Source: Chloroflexota bacterium
GTDB lineage: Bacteria > Chloroflexota > UBA6077
Direction of reading: 5' to 3'
Assembly (NCBI GenBank): GCA_021788565.1
Contig: JAJYKO010000192.1
Span: 1 to 8,418, forward strand
Length of the DNA: 8,418 bases
Both the position numbers and the translations under genes were made by a program. The notes beneath the pieces were generated by a model. That model did no database searches, was not told where the DNA came from, and saw only the letters and a program-made list of their open reading frames with translations. This document shows, one piece after another, positions 1 to 7,091 of this stretch (position 1 is the first letter of the stretch; each line of letters opens with the position of its first letter).

Positions 1-1422
1 TGGCTGTGCCGCGGTAGGATCGGACGTGGTACCAAGTGCGCCGGGAGACGGGCGGACAGCAGGGGGCAGCGGGGCGATCGAAGCCGACGATCCGGGGTGA
101 GGCCGGTCCGTGGACCTCGATCGGTCGGCAGTTGACGCTGGCACCGGAGACGCAAACGACACGGGCGGCACGCTCGGAGCCACGACGGTCTTTGATGTGT
201 ACCAGACGTAGTTGACCCTGTCCTTTCTGCGCACGTCCCAGAAGACAGCGTGAAGTTGATTTCCATTACTGATCGCCATCGTGATCTGCTCTATTTGCCT
301 CGTCTGCTCGCTAATTTGCGTTCCAAGCGGTGGTATGCCGGTCTCGTCTCCAGTTAGGACCTCCTCAGGCTGGGACCATGCCTGATTCTGCCAGACGGCA
401 TGCCAGACACGTTGGTCAACACCAGTCATGACATGCAAAGCGCCCGCACTGTCGAGAGCCAGCTGAGGAGGTCCGGTTGTGCCTCCACCACCCATTATCG
501 TGGAGGTATCGGACCAGGTTCGACCCCCATCCGGCGACCAGCGATGGTACTTCCCTCCGATCCCGACCATGCCATTCCAGGCCACGTGCACCATGTTATT
601 TCCTGCAGTCGCTACGTTGATCTGATCGTATCCATATCCAGCGAACTTCACAGCGGTCGACCACGTCTTGCCGCCATCCTCGGAACGCGAGTAATACACC
701 CCCGCGGGAGGCCATCCATTCGGTAGAGCGAACTCGGTCCAGACCAGGTGCAGGGTACCATTGTCGCTGACTGCCAAACGCACCCAGTCGGCTCCAGAGT
801 TCACATTGGAGGTCCTGGCAACGTTCACCGGAAAGGACCACGAATTCCCCCCATCCTTCGACACCTGATAGTAAGGGCCGAGGTGCCCGGGCCTGGCGTA
901 GACGCGGTGCAGCCAGCCCCGGGAGTCGGCGACGATCTCACCGTTGACGTATCCCATGTCCACAGGAACGGGGCTCGTCCACTTGCTGGCGGAGGTAGCA
1001 TCACCTTCCCAGGCCCGAGCATAGAACAGCCTCGCCAGCGCCCCCTGCCACATGAGGTGGAGATATCCGTTGCGGTCGATGGCAGCGCTTGACAGATGAA
1101 GCGTCGGCGCGTCCACCAGGTCAACTGGCTTGGACCATGACTTCCCATCCCACCGCGTGTAGTCGATCGCCGCGTGAGCGGAGTGGTTGGCGTCCTCCGG
1201 GACATCGTATTGCCAGAACACGTGCACGCTTCCGTCTTCCCCGGCGACGACAATGGGGGAGCCTATGACCCTGTCGGTGGTACCGGAGACCTTGAACAAC
1301 AGCACAGGCGGCGACCACCCACCGTCGCCTGTCTGGGCCACCGCCACGCCCTGTCCGAACAATACGGCAGTACATACCAAGGCAGCGACGCTCGACAGAA
1401 CCCAGAAGGCCCTTCCTCTCAA
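1..1422 (-). CDS. Secreted seven-repeat beta-propeller protein with Asp-boxes (sialidase/BNR-like fold), 3' end outside window
   Basis: An open frame of 474 codons runs from a TTG at 1422 to the window edge without a stop. Residues 1-29 form a Sec signal peptide: basic start (RGR), hydrophobic core, and an AVA cleavage site before Q30. The mature part repeats seven times. Each unit has a W-S-x-P-like strand (W36, W96, W148, W195, W254, W303, W349) followed 30-45 residues later by a G-x-L/V-H-x-x-W-like strand (H67, H122, H172, H225, H279, H330, H391). Three clean Asp-boxes of type S-x-D-G-G-x-[ST]-W lie at 188-195, 247-254 and 296-303. This periodicity of roughly 50-60 residues predicts a seven-bladed propeller exported from the cell. 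I see no R-I-P motif of true sialidases, so glycan binding or a structural role is as likely as hydrolysis. Residues from about 413 are rich in Pro, Ser, Thr and Ala and look like a linker to an unseen C-terminal part. The TTG start is supported by GAAGGA 8 bases upstream and by an in-frame stop at 1437-1435. The start overlaps the stop of the upstream glycosyltransferase. Confidence 0.85.
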   Translation of the reverse strand, partial: MRGRAFWVLSSVAALVCTAVLFGQGVAVAQTGDGGWSPPVLLFKVSGTTDRVIGSPIVVAGEDGSVHVFWQYDVPEDANHSAHAAIDYTRWDGKSWSKPVDLVDAPTLHLSSAAIDRNGYLHLMWQGALARLFYARAWEGDATSASKWTSPVPVDMGYVNGEIVADSRGWLHRVYARPGHLGPYYQVSKDGGNSWSFPVNVARTSNVNSGADWVRLAVSDNGTLHLVWTEFALPNGWPPAGVYYSRSEDGGKTWSTAVKFAGYGYDQINVATAGNNMVHVAWNGMVGIGGKYHRWSPDGGRTWSDTSTIMGGGGTTGPPQLALDSAGALHVMTGVDQRVWHAVWQNQAWSQPEEVLTGDETGIPPLGTQISEQTRQIEQITMAISNGNQLHAVFWDVRRKDRVNYVWYTSKTVVAPSVPPVSFASPVPASTADRSRSTDRPHPGSSASIAPLPPAVRPSPGALGTTSDPTAAQP

Positions 1423-2645
1423 CTCACCATTCCTTCAGCGCCCACAGTGGCAGTGCCGCCAGCTGTGACCCGCTCAACCAGTTCTACGAGCTCGCGTCCG
1501 ACCCCATCCCAGTCATATCGCGACTCCACGACGAAGCGTCCGCTTGCCGCGAGTTTGCCACGAAGCTCGGTGGATCGCAGGAGGCTGACGACACCGGCAG
1601 CAAATTCCTTAGGTTGGTCCGCGATCAGGATGTTCTCGCCATCACTCACTGCCAGCCCCTCCGCGCCCTTGGAGGTGGAAACGACTGGGGTACCAAGCGC
1701 CATCGACTCCAGAATCTTTAGCCGGGTGCCGCCACCAACGCGAAGCGGCACCACAGAAACCCAGCTCTGCGCAACCACAGGCCGAACGTCGTCGACGTAC
1801 CCGGTGTACTGCACGCCCGGGTAGCTCCGCAGAGATGATAGGTCGACTCCTTCGATCCTGCCGGTCACCCGCAGAACGACGTTCGGGACGTCGCGAGCTA
1901 TCAGGGGGTAGATATCGCGGAGAAAGAACCGCAGGGCATCATAATTCGCGCTGTAGGTGAGTGCGCCGCAGAACACCAGGGTGTTCGGATGCGGAGCACC
2001 GAAATCCCCATCGTATCGCGACAGGTCCACCGCGTTGGGAATCACTTTCACGTTGCGGTAGTTTGGGACCGCATTCATTAGCCTTCCCTTCTCCGACTCC
2101 GAGACGACCGTGCAGGCAGCGAATTCGGGCAGAACGCTGTTAAGGTACGACACCAGCTTCAGCCAGGTGAGGTAGCACCTGGCACGCTTCGCGAGCGACC
2201 CGGTTCTTAAAGCATCGTCGGCAATCGACAGCTCCGAGTCCTCCAAAATCGCAGGAATGCCTCGAATAGAGATAGTATAGGGGACCATACTTAATTCGGA
2301 GGCAACGACTGCGTCGAACCGGTGCGTGGTAAGTTCTTCCTTGATAGCGGCTTGCATGGCATAGCTATACGTGTCCACCAGGTATCTGGGTTGCCGCGAC
2401 AGCAGACCCGCTACCGCCCTTGCGCTACCGGGTCGGTACGGCCTGTAGGGCACAGGCTTAACCTCGTGACAGACCTGCTTCAACGTGCCGAGTGCATCTT
2501 CGTCCACTATGTCTGAACTCTCGTAGAACGTGACCAGGTCGACGTCATGGCGCCGTGAGAGCTGCTTAAGGATGTTGGATATCCGAATCTTGGAGCCATT
2601 GTCCGGTGGGTACGGGAACCACCGAGACAGGAATAGAATCCTCAC
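1419..2645 (-). CDS. GT4-family (GT-B fold) glycosyltransferase
   Basis: The 408-residue product is a cytosolic, membrane-associated glycosyltransferase that would add a sugar from a nucleotide donor to a lipid-linked glycan. The N-terminal domain opens with a typical beta strand and loop (LFLSRWFPYPPDNGSKIR, residues 4-21). The C-terminal donor domain starts near V201-I-P-N-A-V-D and contains F225-C-G and G282-Y-V-D-D-V-R-P. It also has the donor-site loop R302-V-G-G-G-T-R-L-K-I-L-E313, whose glutamate is the conserved GT4 residue, and G327-A-E-G-L. The pattern recalls the Stp1-like glycosyltransferases linked to exosortase/EPS loci (TIGR03087-type). That is recognition by eye, and the sugar cannot be told. 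The start is GTG at 2645-2643, because TAA (2648-2646) directly precedes it in frame and the N-terminus aligns well from there. The ribosome site is weak. The stop overlaps the TTG of the propeller gene by four bases (TTGA), which suggests translational coupling. GC is lower than in the sugar transferase gene. Confidence 0.9.
   Translation of the reverse strand: MRILFLSRWFPYPPDNGSKIRISNILKQLSRRHDVDLVTFYESSDIVDEDALGTLKQVCHEVKPVPYRPYRPGSARAVAGLLSRQPRYLVDTYSYAMQAAIKEELTTHRFDAVVASELSMVPYTISIRGIPAILEDSELSIADDALRTGSLAKRARCYLTWLKLVSYLNSVLPEFAACTVVSESEKGRLMNAVPNYRNVKVIPNAVDLSRYDGDFGAPHPNTLVFCGALTYSANYDALRFFLRDIYPLIARDVPNVVLRVTGRIEGVDLSSLRSYPGVQYTGYVDDVRPVVAQSWVSVVPLRVGGGTRLKILESMALGTPVVSTSKGAEGLAVSDGENILIADQPKEFAAGVVSLLRSTELRGKLAASGRFVVESRYDWDGVGRELVELVERVTAGGTATVGAEGMVS
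1431..1436 (-). promoter_or_regulatory. Ribosome binding site for the TTG-started propeller gene
   Basis: On the minus strand this reads GAAGGA, 8 bases before the TTG at 1422-1420. It lies inside the last codons of the GT4 glycosyltransferase. The good match and spacing decide the TTG start, because no ATG or GTG exists between the in-frame stop at 1437-1435 and the signal peptide. Confidence 0.7.
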
Positions 2646-2792
2646 TTACAAAACCCCGCCGCGGTGAATTGCACAGAGCCAAGTCTCCTGATCATGGCGC
2701 GCGGTGCGGACCGTTCTGCCGGCCAGTTCAGAAAGCCTACCGCCGCGGCGATGACTAGGCCAGGCCGCCTCTACTCGGGTCGCCATTGACAG
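2646..2792 (-). other. Intergenic gap holding a 46-codon ORF of unknown meaning
   Basis: These 147 bases separate the GT39 gene from the GT4 gene. On the minus strand an ATG at 2786-2784 opens a 46-codon frame that ends with TAA at 2648-2646, directly against the GTG start of the GT4 gene. The peptide is rich in Arg and Gly and matches nothing I recognise. The region carries a 9-base direct repeat CCGCCGCGG (2656-2664 and 2740-2748, plus strand), which GC-rich DNA can give by chance. I see no convincing promoter or terminator. It may be a leader for the GT4 gene, a relic, or plain spacer. Confidence 0.2.
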
Positions 2793-4385
2793 CTATGGCG
2801 CCCCAACTCTCTTGTATAGATCATAGTCTCCATACGAAGCGATGCGTCGAAACTCACCGCTCTGCAGTTCGGGGCGATAGACCCCGGTCTTCGACATAGG
2901 TCCGTCTATGAGGTAGGAGACCGTCGGCGGGACCTGATACCATTTCAGGGTTTCAGGAGAACGGCCAAGAAAAGCGACCCCAGTGGCATCGTCCATCATG
3001 GCTACCGGCGGGTGGTGGTAAGTCCGAGATGTGAGGAAGTCAATCTCCCACTCGAAAGACTCTACGACCGCATTTGACGGAACCTGCGCGGTAACGAGGG
3101 CCGCAAACTTCTCCGGAGAGTCGTCTCGGGCCTTGGAAATTGCCAGGCCATTCTGCCAGACTCCAGCGAACAGGGTCATTGCCAGGAGTACCAGGAGAGC
3201 CGTGCCCAGAGGGTCCGCCAAGAATCGACGGAAGGCAAGGCCGTGTTGGGCACTCCCAAGGGGAGTAAAGCGTCTGCCAAGGTCACAATACAGCTTTGCC
3301 ACGAAGAGACTCGAGAGCATAGCCGCCGGCGCAGCGTAGCGGTACCAGCCGATGGACAGGCCGACATACCAGGCAAGCCACAGTGTTACAAACCCCGGCA
3401 GCACTAATCGCTCGGGTTGCCCTCGCCAGTCTTCTCGGGCCGTGATTAGCCACACATACAGTAGCCCGCCAGCACCGGAGATACCGAAGCTGGAAGAGAC
3501 TAATTGACTGATGCTGCCCGAAGTCTTGCTTAACGGCGTGACGTAGCTGGAGAAACGGGCTTGCCTCGACATTTGTGTCATGTGTGCAAGAAACTGGTCG
3601 GGCCCGAGCATCGCAAGTTGATACATGTACCACAGGGCGGCTGGTAAGATAAGCGCGGAAACCAGCAAGAATAGGTGGCGAACAGGGAAGCGGTCATGGC
3701 CGGCTCCTAGACCGCCGGCAAGCCAAAGTAGTGGGATGAGCGGAACAAGAAGCACGAACTGGCTCTTGGTAAGGATCGCTAACCCGAAAAGCAAGCCAGC
3801 ACCTGCGTAGAGGGCGCCGCTTTTCGCCCCACGTGCCCTGACGAAGGCACCGGCACCCCAACATAGGAAAGCAACAGCGGGTACCTCTCCGAGAACATCC
3901 CGGCCGTTGAGAAAGGGACCAAATTGAGTTGCAGAAGCAAAAACGAGGATAGCAACTGTGCCAACAGCCGGGTCGAATAGTTGCTTTCCTGTCCAGTACA
4001 TCCCCACCGCCGCGAATAGTAGGTACGCGACCATCACCAGTCTGGCCTGGATTAGCCCAACTCCGAAGAGCTTGAAGATCAACGCCACTGGGACGAGCAC
4101 GGTGGGTCCAGTCTGGACAGAACTGTCGAATTGCCGAAACCCGTCCGAAGACTGGAGTCCGTAGCGACCCAACTGGGCAAGGTTCTTGGCGGTATCGAGG
4201 TTCATGCCCTCGTCAAACCACGTTCGCGGGTAGTTCTGGAGGTTGTAGGTGGCGAGGACAACGACCAGAATCAAGGCCATGCCCAGCGGCAGCACCCTCA
4301 TCAGGCTTCGCGACCGCGCGCCGAGCCAATCGTTGGGACCACGACGAGTGTCCTCTGGCCAGTCGAGGGTCAGGCGATTTGCCAT
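2793..4385 (-). CDS. GT39/PMT-like multi-spanning membrane glycosyltransferase (GT-C fold)
   Basis: The 530-residue product is an integral membrane enzyme of the type that uses a polyprenyl-phosphate sugar to glycosylate a lipid, glycan or protein on the outer side of the membrane. A short cytosolic N-terminus is followed by the first membrane span (about 30-47). The first outer loop carries W56-F-D58-E59-G, the acidic pair expected of GT39/ArnT-like catalysis. Other family signs are N160-G-R-D-V-L-G-E-V-P-A and L205-T-K207. About a dozen hydrophobic spans reach residue 410. The last 120 residues form a soluble tail with no recognised domain. The length fits the family. The ATG at 4385 is preceded by GGGGA nine bases upstream. 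The gene lies 120 bases after the sugar transferase, and that gap shows only a 10-base palindrome CGCTCGAGCG (4434-4443) and no clear terminator. Substrate is unknown. An O-antigen polymerase is a less likely alternative because of the D-E motif. Confidence 0.85.
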   Translation of the reverse strand: MANRLTLDWPEDTRRGPNDWLGARSRSLMRVLPLGMALILVVVLATYNLQNYPRTWFDEGMNLDTAKNLAQLGRYGLQSSDGFRQFDSSVQTGPTVLVPVALIFKLFGVGLIQARLVMVAYLLFAAVGMYWTGKQLFDPAVGTVAILVFASATQFGPFLNGRDVLGEVPAVAFLCWGAGAFVRARGAKSGALYAGAGLLFGLAILTKSQFVLLVPLIPLLWLAGGLGAGHDRFPVRHLFLLVSALILPAALWYMYQLAMLGPDQFLAHMTQMSRQARFSSYVTPLSKTSGSISQLVSSSFGISGAGGLLYVWLITAREDWRGQPERLVLPGFVTLWLAWYVGLSIGWYRYAAPAAMLSSLFVAKLYCDLGRRFTPLGSAQHGLAFRRFLADPLGTALLVLLAMTLFAGVWQNGLAISKARDDSPEKFAALVTAQVPSNAVVESFEWEIDFLTSRTYHHPPVAMMDDATGVAFLGRSPETLKWYQVPPTVSYLIDGPMSKTGVYRPELQSGEFRRIASYGDYDLYKRVGAP

Positions 4386-4505
4386 CTCACGGTTTCCCCA
4401 CTTTCGCTATGCATCGCTGGCCTCTGTCCGTGCCGCTCGAGCGAGACCACATCTGCAACTGTAACGTTTACGGGAGATCTGCCAGCAGACAATGATGCCG
4501 CATCC

Positions 4506-5999
4506 TCAGTACGCCCCCTCGCTCCTCAGCACGGCTGGAACAGTCCGCAGCAGGATCTCCAGATCCAGCCAGATGCTGTAATTGCGGATGTAGTGCATGC
4601 TGAGGCGCACCCTGTCCTCATACGGGATGTCCGAGCGGCCGTGCACCTGCCAGGGACCGGTGATGCCGGGCTTGACGGTGAGCAGGTTTAGCTGCCACTT
4701 GCCATACAACGCGGCCTCCGAAGGGGCGATCATGCGCGGGCCCACCAGGCTCATCTCCCCCCGCAGCACGTTGACCAGCTGAGGAAGCTCGTCCAGGCTG
4801 GTCCGGCGCAGGAAGCCGCCGATCCGCGTGACGCGGGGATCATCCCTCAGCTTCTGACCCTGCTCGAAGGCAGCGCGCAGCTCCGGGTCGGCCGCCAGCC
4901 GCTCGTCGGCGTCCACCACCATCGTCCGGAACTTGAAGGCGTCGAAAGGCCTGCCCGCCCGGCCGAGCACCCTGCGTCGGTGGAAGGCCGGCCCTGGCGA
5001 GTCCAGCTTCACCAGCAGCGCGATCGCCAGCAGGACGGGGCTCAGCAGGATCAGGCCCATCAGCGCCCCGCTGTAGTCCAGCATCGCCTTCAGCAGCGCG
5101 TCGATCCCCGTGATACGCACGCGCGACGGGGTCATCAGCGGCACGGAGCTGATCTCCTGGACCCTGATCCCCGTGGTCAGTATCTCGAAGAGGCCCGAGG
5201 AGAGTCGGATCTCCACGCCGTCCAGGTGGCCGAGCCGGACGTACAGGTCCAGAAGCTCGTCGCGGGCCAGAGCGGTGGTGGCCACCACGACCTCTCCGAT
5301 CCCGCCCTCGCGGATCACCCGCTCCAGCTCGGGCAGTCTGCCCATGACGTGCCGGCCGCCAACCACCGCCGTTCCCTCCGGCAGCGAGCCGTCCACGAAG
5401 CCCACAACCTGCGCGCCGGACCTGGGGTCGCCGAGGAACTGCGCTGCGAGGGCCTTCCCCTCCTCGTTGGCGCCCACGATCACCGCGCGCGTCACCAGGT
5501 ACCCCCGGTGCCTGAGGTGCCAGAGCACCCTCCGCAGGACGAAGCGAGACCCGCCCGCGATCAGGACCGAGAAGCCCCACACCAGCACGAGCCAGCCGCG
5601 GGAAATGAACAGCGACTCGTCCATGAAGCTCATCACCATCATGACGAGGGTGCCCGCGGTGCAGCCGTTCACGACCCGCGTGTACTCGTGGAAGCCGGTG
5701 AACAGGTACTGTCGATCGTAAAGGCGGTAGAGAGCGAAGATCCCCAGCCAGACGGGCACGGTCCAGTACGCGACTGACGAGTAGTAGGCGACGGTGTGTC
5801 CGGGCGTCACGAGGAACGGTATGCCCATCTTGAACCGGACGACGTACGCCAGAGCGATGGCGGCGCCCAGGGCCGCCGCGTCGGCAGACAGCAGGCTGAC
5901 TTTCAGAAGTAGCCACTGGTCGCGTTCGCGAACCGCTCGCCGCGGGGATACTATGGGCTCTACGTAGACCGTTGCCGGACTGGTCTCCTGAGCGCTCAT
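4506..5999 (-). CDS. Polyprenyl-phosphate sugar-1-phosphate transferase (exopolysaccharide initiating enzyme, WbaP/WcaJ class)
   Basis: The enzyme starts a surface glycan by moving a sugar-1-phosphate from a UDP-sugar to undecaprenyl phosphate in the cytoplasmic membrane. The 497-residue length is normal for the class. The N-terminal half has four membrane spans (roughly 32-54, 71-91, 113-126, 133-150). A Rossmann-like CoA-binding domain follows (about 168-270), with V175-G-A-N-E-E-G. The catalytic part starts with a hydrophobic segment (about 305-332). It then shows K356-F-R-T-M, the acidic stretch at 361-388, R398-R-T-S-L-D403-E404-L-P-Q (the D-E catalytic pair), M416-S-L-V-G-P-R and K443-P-G-I-T-G. 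The first sugar (glucose, galactose or other) cannot be read from this. The start ATG has GGGAAGG upstream. It follows the methyltransferase by 18 bases, so the two are probably co-transcribed. Codon third positions are almost all G or C, unlike the two glycosyltransferase genes downstream. Confidence 0.95.
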   Translation of the reverse strand: MSAQETSPATVYVEPIVSPRRAVRERDQWLLLKVSLLSADAAALGAAIALAYVVRFKMGIPFLVTPGHTVAYYSSVAYWTVPVWLGIFALYRLYDRQYLFTGFHEYTRVVNGCTAGTLVMMVMSFMDESLFISRGWLVLVWGFSVLIAGGSRFVLRRVLWHLRHRGYLVTRAVIVGANEEGKALAAQFLGDPRSGAQVVGFVDGSLPEGTAVVGGRHVMGRLPELERVIREGGIGEVVVATTALARDELLDLYVRLGHLDGVEIRLSSGLFEILTTGIRVQEISSVPLMTPSRVRITGIDALLKAMLDYSGALMGLILLSPVLLAIALLVKLDSPGPAFHRRRVLGRAGRPFDAFKFRTMVVDADERLAADPELRAAFEQGQKLRDDPRVTRIGGFLRRTSLDELPQLVNVLRGEMSLVGPRMIAPSEAALYGKWQLNLLTVKPGITGPWQVHGRSDIPYEDRVRLSMHYIRNYSIWLDLEILLRTVPAVLRSEGAY

Positions 6000-6006
6000 C
6001 TTTCGA

Positions 6007-6013
6007 CCTTCCC
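6007..6013 (-). promoter_or_regulatory. Ribosome binding site of the sugar transferase gene
   Basis: The minus strand reads GGGAAGG, ending 7 bases before the ATG at 5999. It sits wholly in the 18-base gap after the methyltransferase stop and supports the chosen start. Confidence 0.6.
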
Positions 6014-6017
6014 TGTC

Positions 6018-6986
6018 CTACTTCGACGCAATCGCATACACAATGTCGCCCAGGTTTAGAGCAACAGTGGTCCGGCCCAGGCCGGTCCCGGAGATCAGCT
6101 CTTCCAGGGCCCCGAAAGGTCCACGACGAGTGCCAATTTGCCGAAGCAGCTGACTAAAGACCGAGCGAACGGAAATCTGCCTCGTGCTGAATCCCTCCTG
6201 AACCACTGTGAGACCGCCCAATTCCAGAAAGTGCCGAAGTGTTCGAGGGCCGAAGAAGTTGAGGTGGTCCTCCACGAAGTGCCTGTGCTTCGCTCCCAGC
6301 AACCTCACCCAGGGGCTCGCGACGTTGGGAACCTCTACCGCGAGCACTCCACCGGACCGCAGGAGTCGCCTCAGCTTGGACAGCTCGCTCAAAGGATCGG
6401 TGACGTGCTCCAACACCTGGATCGCAGTGATGGCATCGAAACGCCCCTCAGGAAATACGCCGTCACGAAGGAGATCGTTGACCACGGGCAGACCGAAATT
6501 ACCGCGAGCGAAGATGGCGAAGCCGACCAGAGGCTCAAGTCCGTATGGCCTCCAACCACGTTCCCTGGCTGCCTCAAGGAACAATCCTGGTCCAGCTCCG
6601 AAGTCGAGGATGTTCCCCTTCGGCACGAACCTCTCGATCGTCGCCAGAAGCTCGTTCGCGTTCTGCATCTTCTGCGGGTACTCGCGCATGTACCCATCTA
6701 TCAGCGCCTTCTCCCAACGGCCCTCCAGCAAAGCCAGGTCCGCGGTCGACCGGAGCTCATCGGGTACAGATTCCAGCATCTGCGCTTCAGCCACGATGTG
6801 GTCGGTGCGGAGGATGGGACCCACGTAGACGAAGTCGCAGTTCTGGCACCGAACGACCGGCCCAGGTGAGCGCTTCGGCCGGAATAAGCGCCGCGAATCG
6901 CCGCTGCCGCACAGAGGACAGGTCGTGCGACTCAATGAGTTCGGGGCACTGTTTAGCACAGGTTTTATCTTCATCCCATGGCCCAT
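6018..6986 (-). CDS. Class I SAM-dependent methyltransferase with N-terminal zinc ribbon
   Basis: The 322-residue protein has an N-terminal zinc ribbon, C23-P-L-C26 and C47-Q-N-C50. A Rossmann methyltransferase domain follows, with motif I D128-F-G-A-G-P-G134 for SAM binding, an acidic post-I residue E151, and A188-I-Q-V-L-E-H194 plus G212-G-V-L-A-V-E-V-P of the Methyltransf_11/23 type. Proteins of this build are common in O-antigen and exopolysaccharide loci, where they methylate a sugar or a glycan end. The substrate here is not evident. It acts in the cytoplasm. Two in-frame ATGs compete (6986 and 6974, the second giving a protein four residues shorter), and neither has a clear Shine-Dalgarno, so the exact start is uncertain. 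The repeat element at 7005-7105 ends only 18 bases upstream of the first ATG. A stop-to-start gap of 18 bases links it to the sugar transferase gene. Confidence 0.88.
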   Translation of the reverse strand: MGHGMKIKPVLNSAPNSLSRTTCPLCGSGDSRRLFRPKRSPGPVVRCQNCDFVYVGPILRTDHIVAEAQMLESVPDELRSTADLALLEGRWEKALIDGYMREYPQKMQNANELLATIERFVPKGNILDFGAGPGLFLEAARERGWRPYGLEPLVGFAIFARGNFGLPVVNDLLRDGVFPEGRFDAITAIQVLEHVTDPLSELSKLRRLLRSGGVLAVEVPNVASPWVRLLGAKHRHFVEDHLNFFGPRTLRHFLELGGLTVVQEGFSTRQISVRSVFSQLLRQIGTRRGPFGALEELISGTGLGRTTVALNLGDIVYAIASK

Positions 6987-7017
6987 GCCAGATGTCTGAT
7001 GCCGACCTAACCCCCGG

Positions 7018-7040
7018 CCCCTTCCCCACAGGGGAAGGGG
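7018..7040. repeat. Hairpin 1 inside the repeat element
   Basis: CCCCTTCCCC (7018-7027) pairs perfectly with GGGGAAGGGG (7031-7040) around the 3-base loop ACA. No T-run follows on either strand, so it is not a typical intrinsic terminator. Confidence 0.8.
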
Positions 7041-7066
7041 AGAGACATCGGGGAAGGGGAGAGCTT

Positions 7067-7091
7067 CCCCCTTCCCGTATCGGGAAGGGGG
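7067..7091. repeat. Hairpin 2 inside the repeat element
   Basis: CCCCCTTCCCG (7067-7077) pairs perfectly with CGGGAAGGGGG (7081-7091) around the loop TAT. It lies about 90 bases after the radical SAM stop and could hinder transcription or protect that gene's mRNA end. No T-run is present. Confidence 0.8.

Noticed and set aside
825..1253. 142-codon and other short ORFs on both strands over 400-1824
   Set aside because: They shadow the TTG-started propeller gene and the end of the GT4 gene. Their products are rich in Ser, Arg, Thr and Pro without family features.
4434..4443. 10-base palindrome CGCTCGAGCG as an operator
   Set aside because: It is short, a single copy and not placed near a recognisable promoter, so chance is a sufficient explanation in GC-rich DNA.
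4131..4691. 186-codon ORF on the plus strand
   Set aside because: It runs antisense across the ends of two well-supported genes and the gap between them, and has no recognisable motif.
4980..5777. 265-codon ORF on the plus strand
   Set aside because: It is antisense to the sugar transferase. The His/Gln/Arg-rich product is typical of the reverse of GC-rich coding DNA.
4840..5916. 358-codon ORF on the minus strand overlapping the sugar transferase
   Set aside because: It is an alternative frame of a GC-rich gene. Its product is an Arg/Gly/Pro-rich string with no motif, while the other frame has every motif of the sugar transferase family.
7018..7091. Rho-independent terminator for the radical SAM gene
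   Set aside because: The hairpins are strong but no T-run follows either one on the transcribed strand, and they belong to the repeat element.
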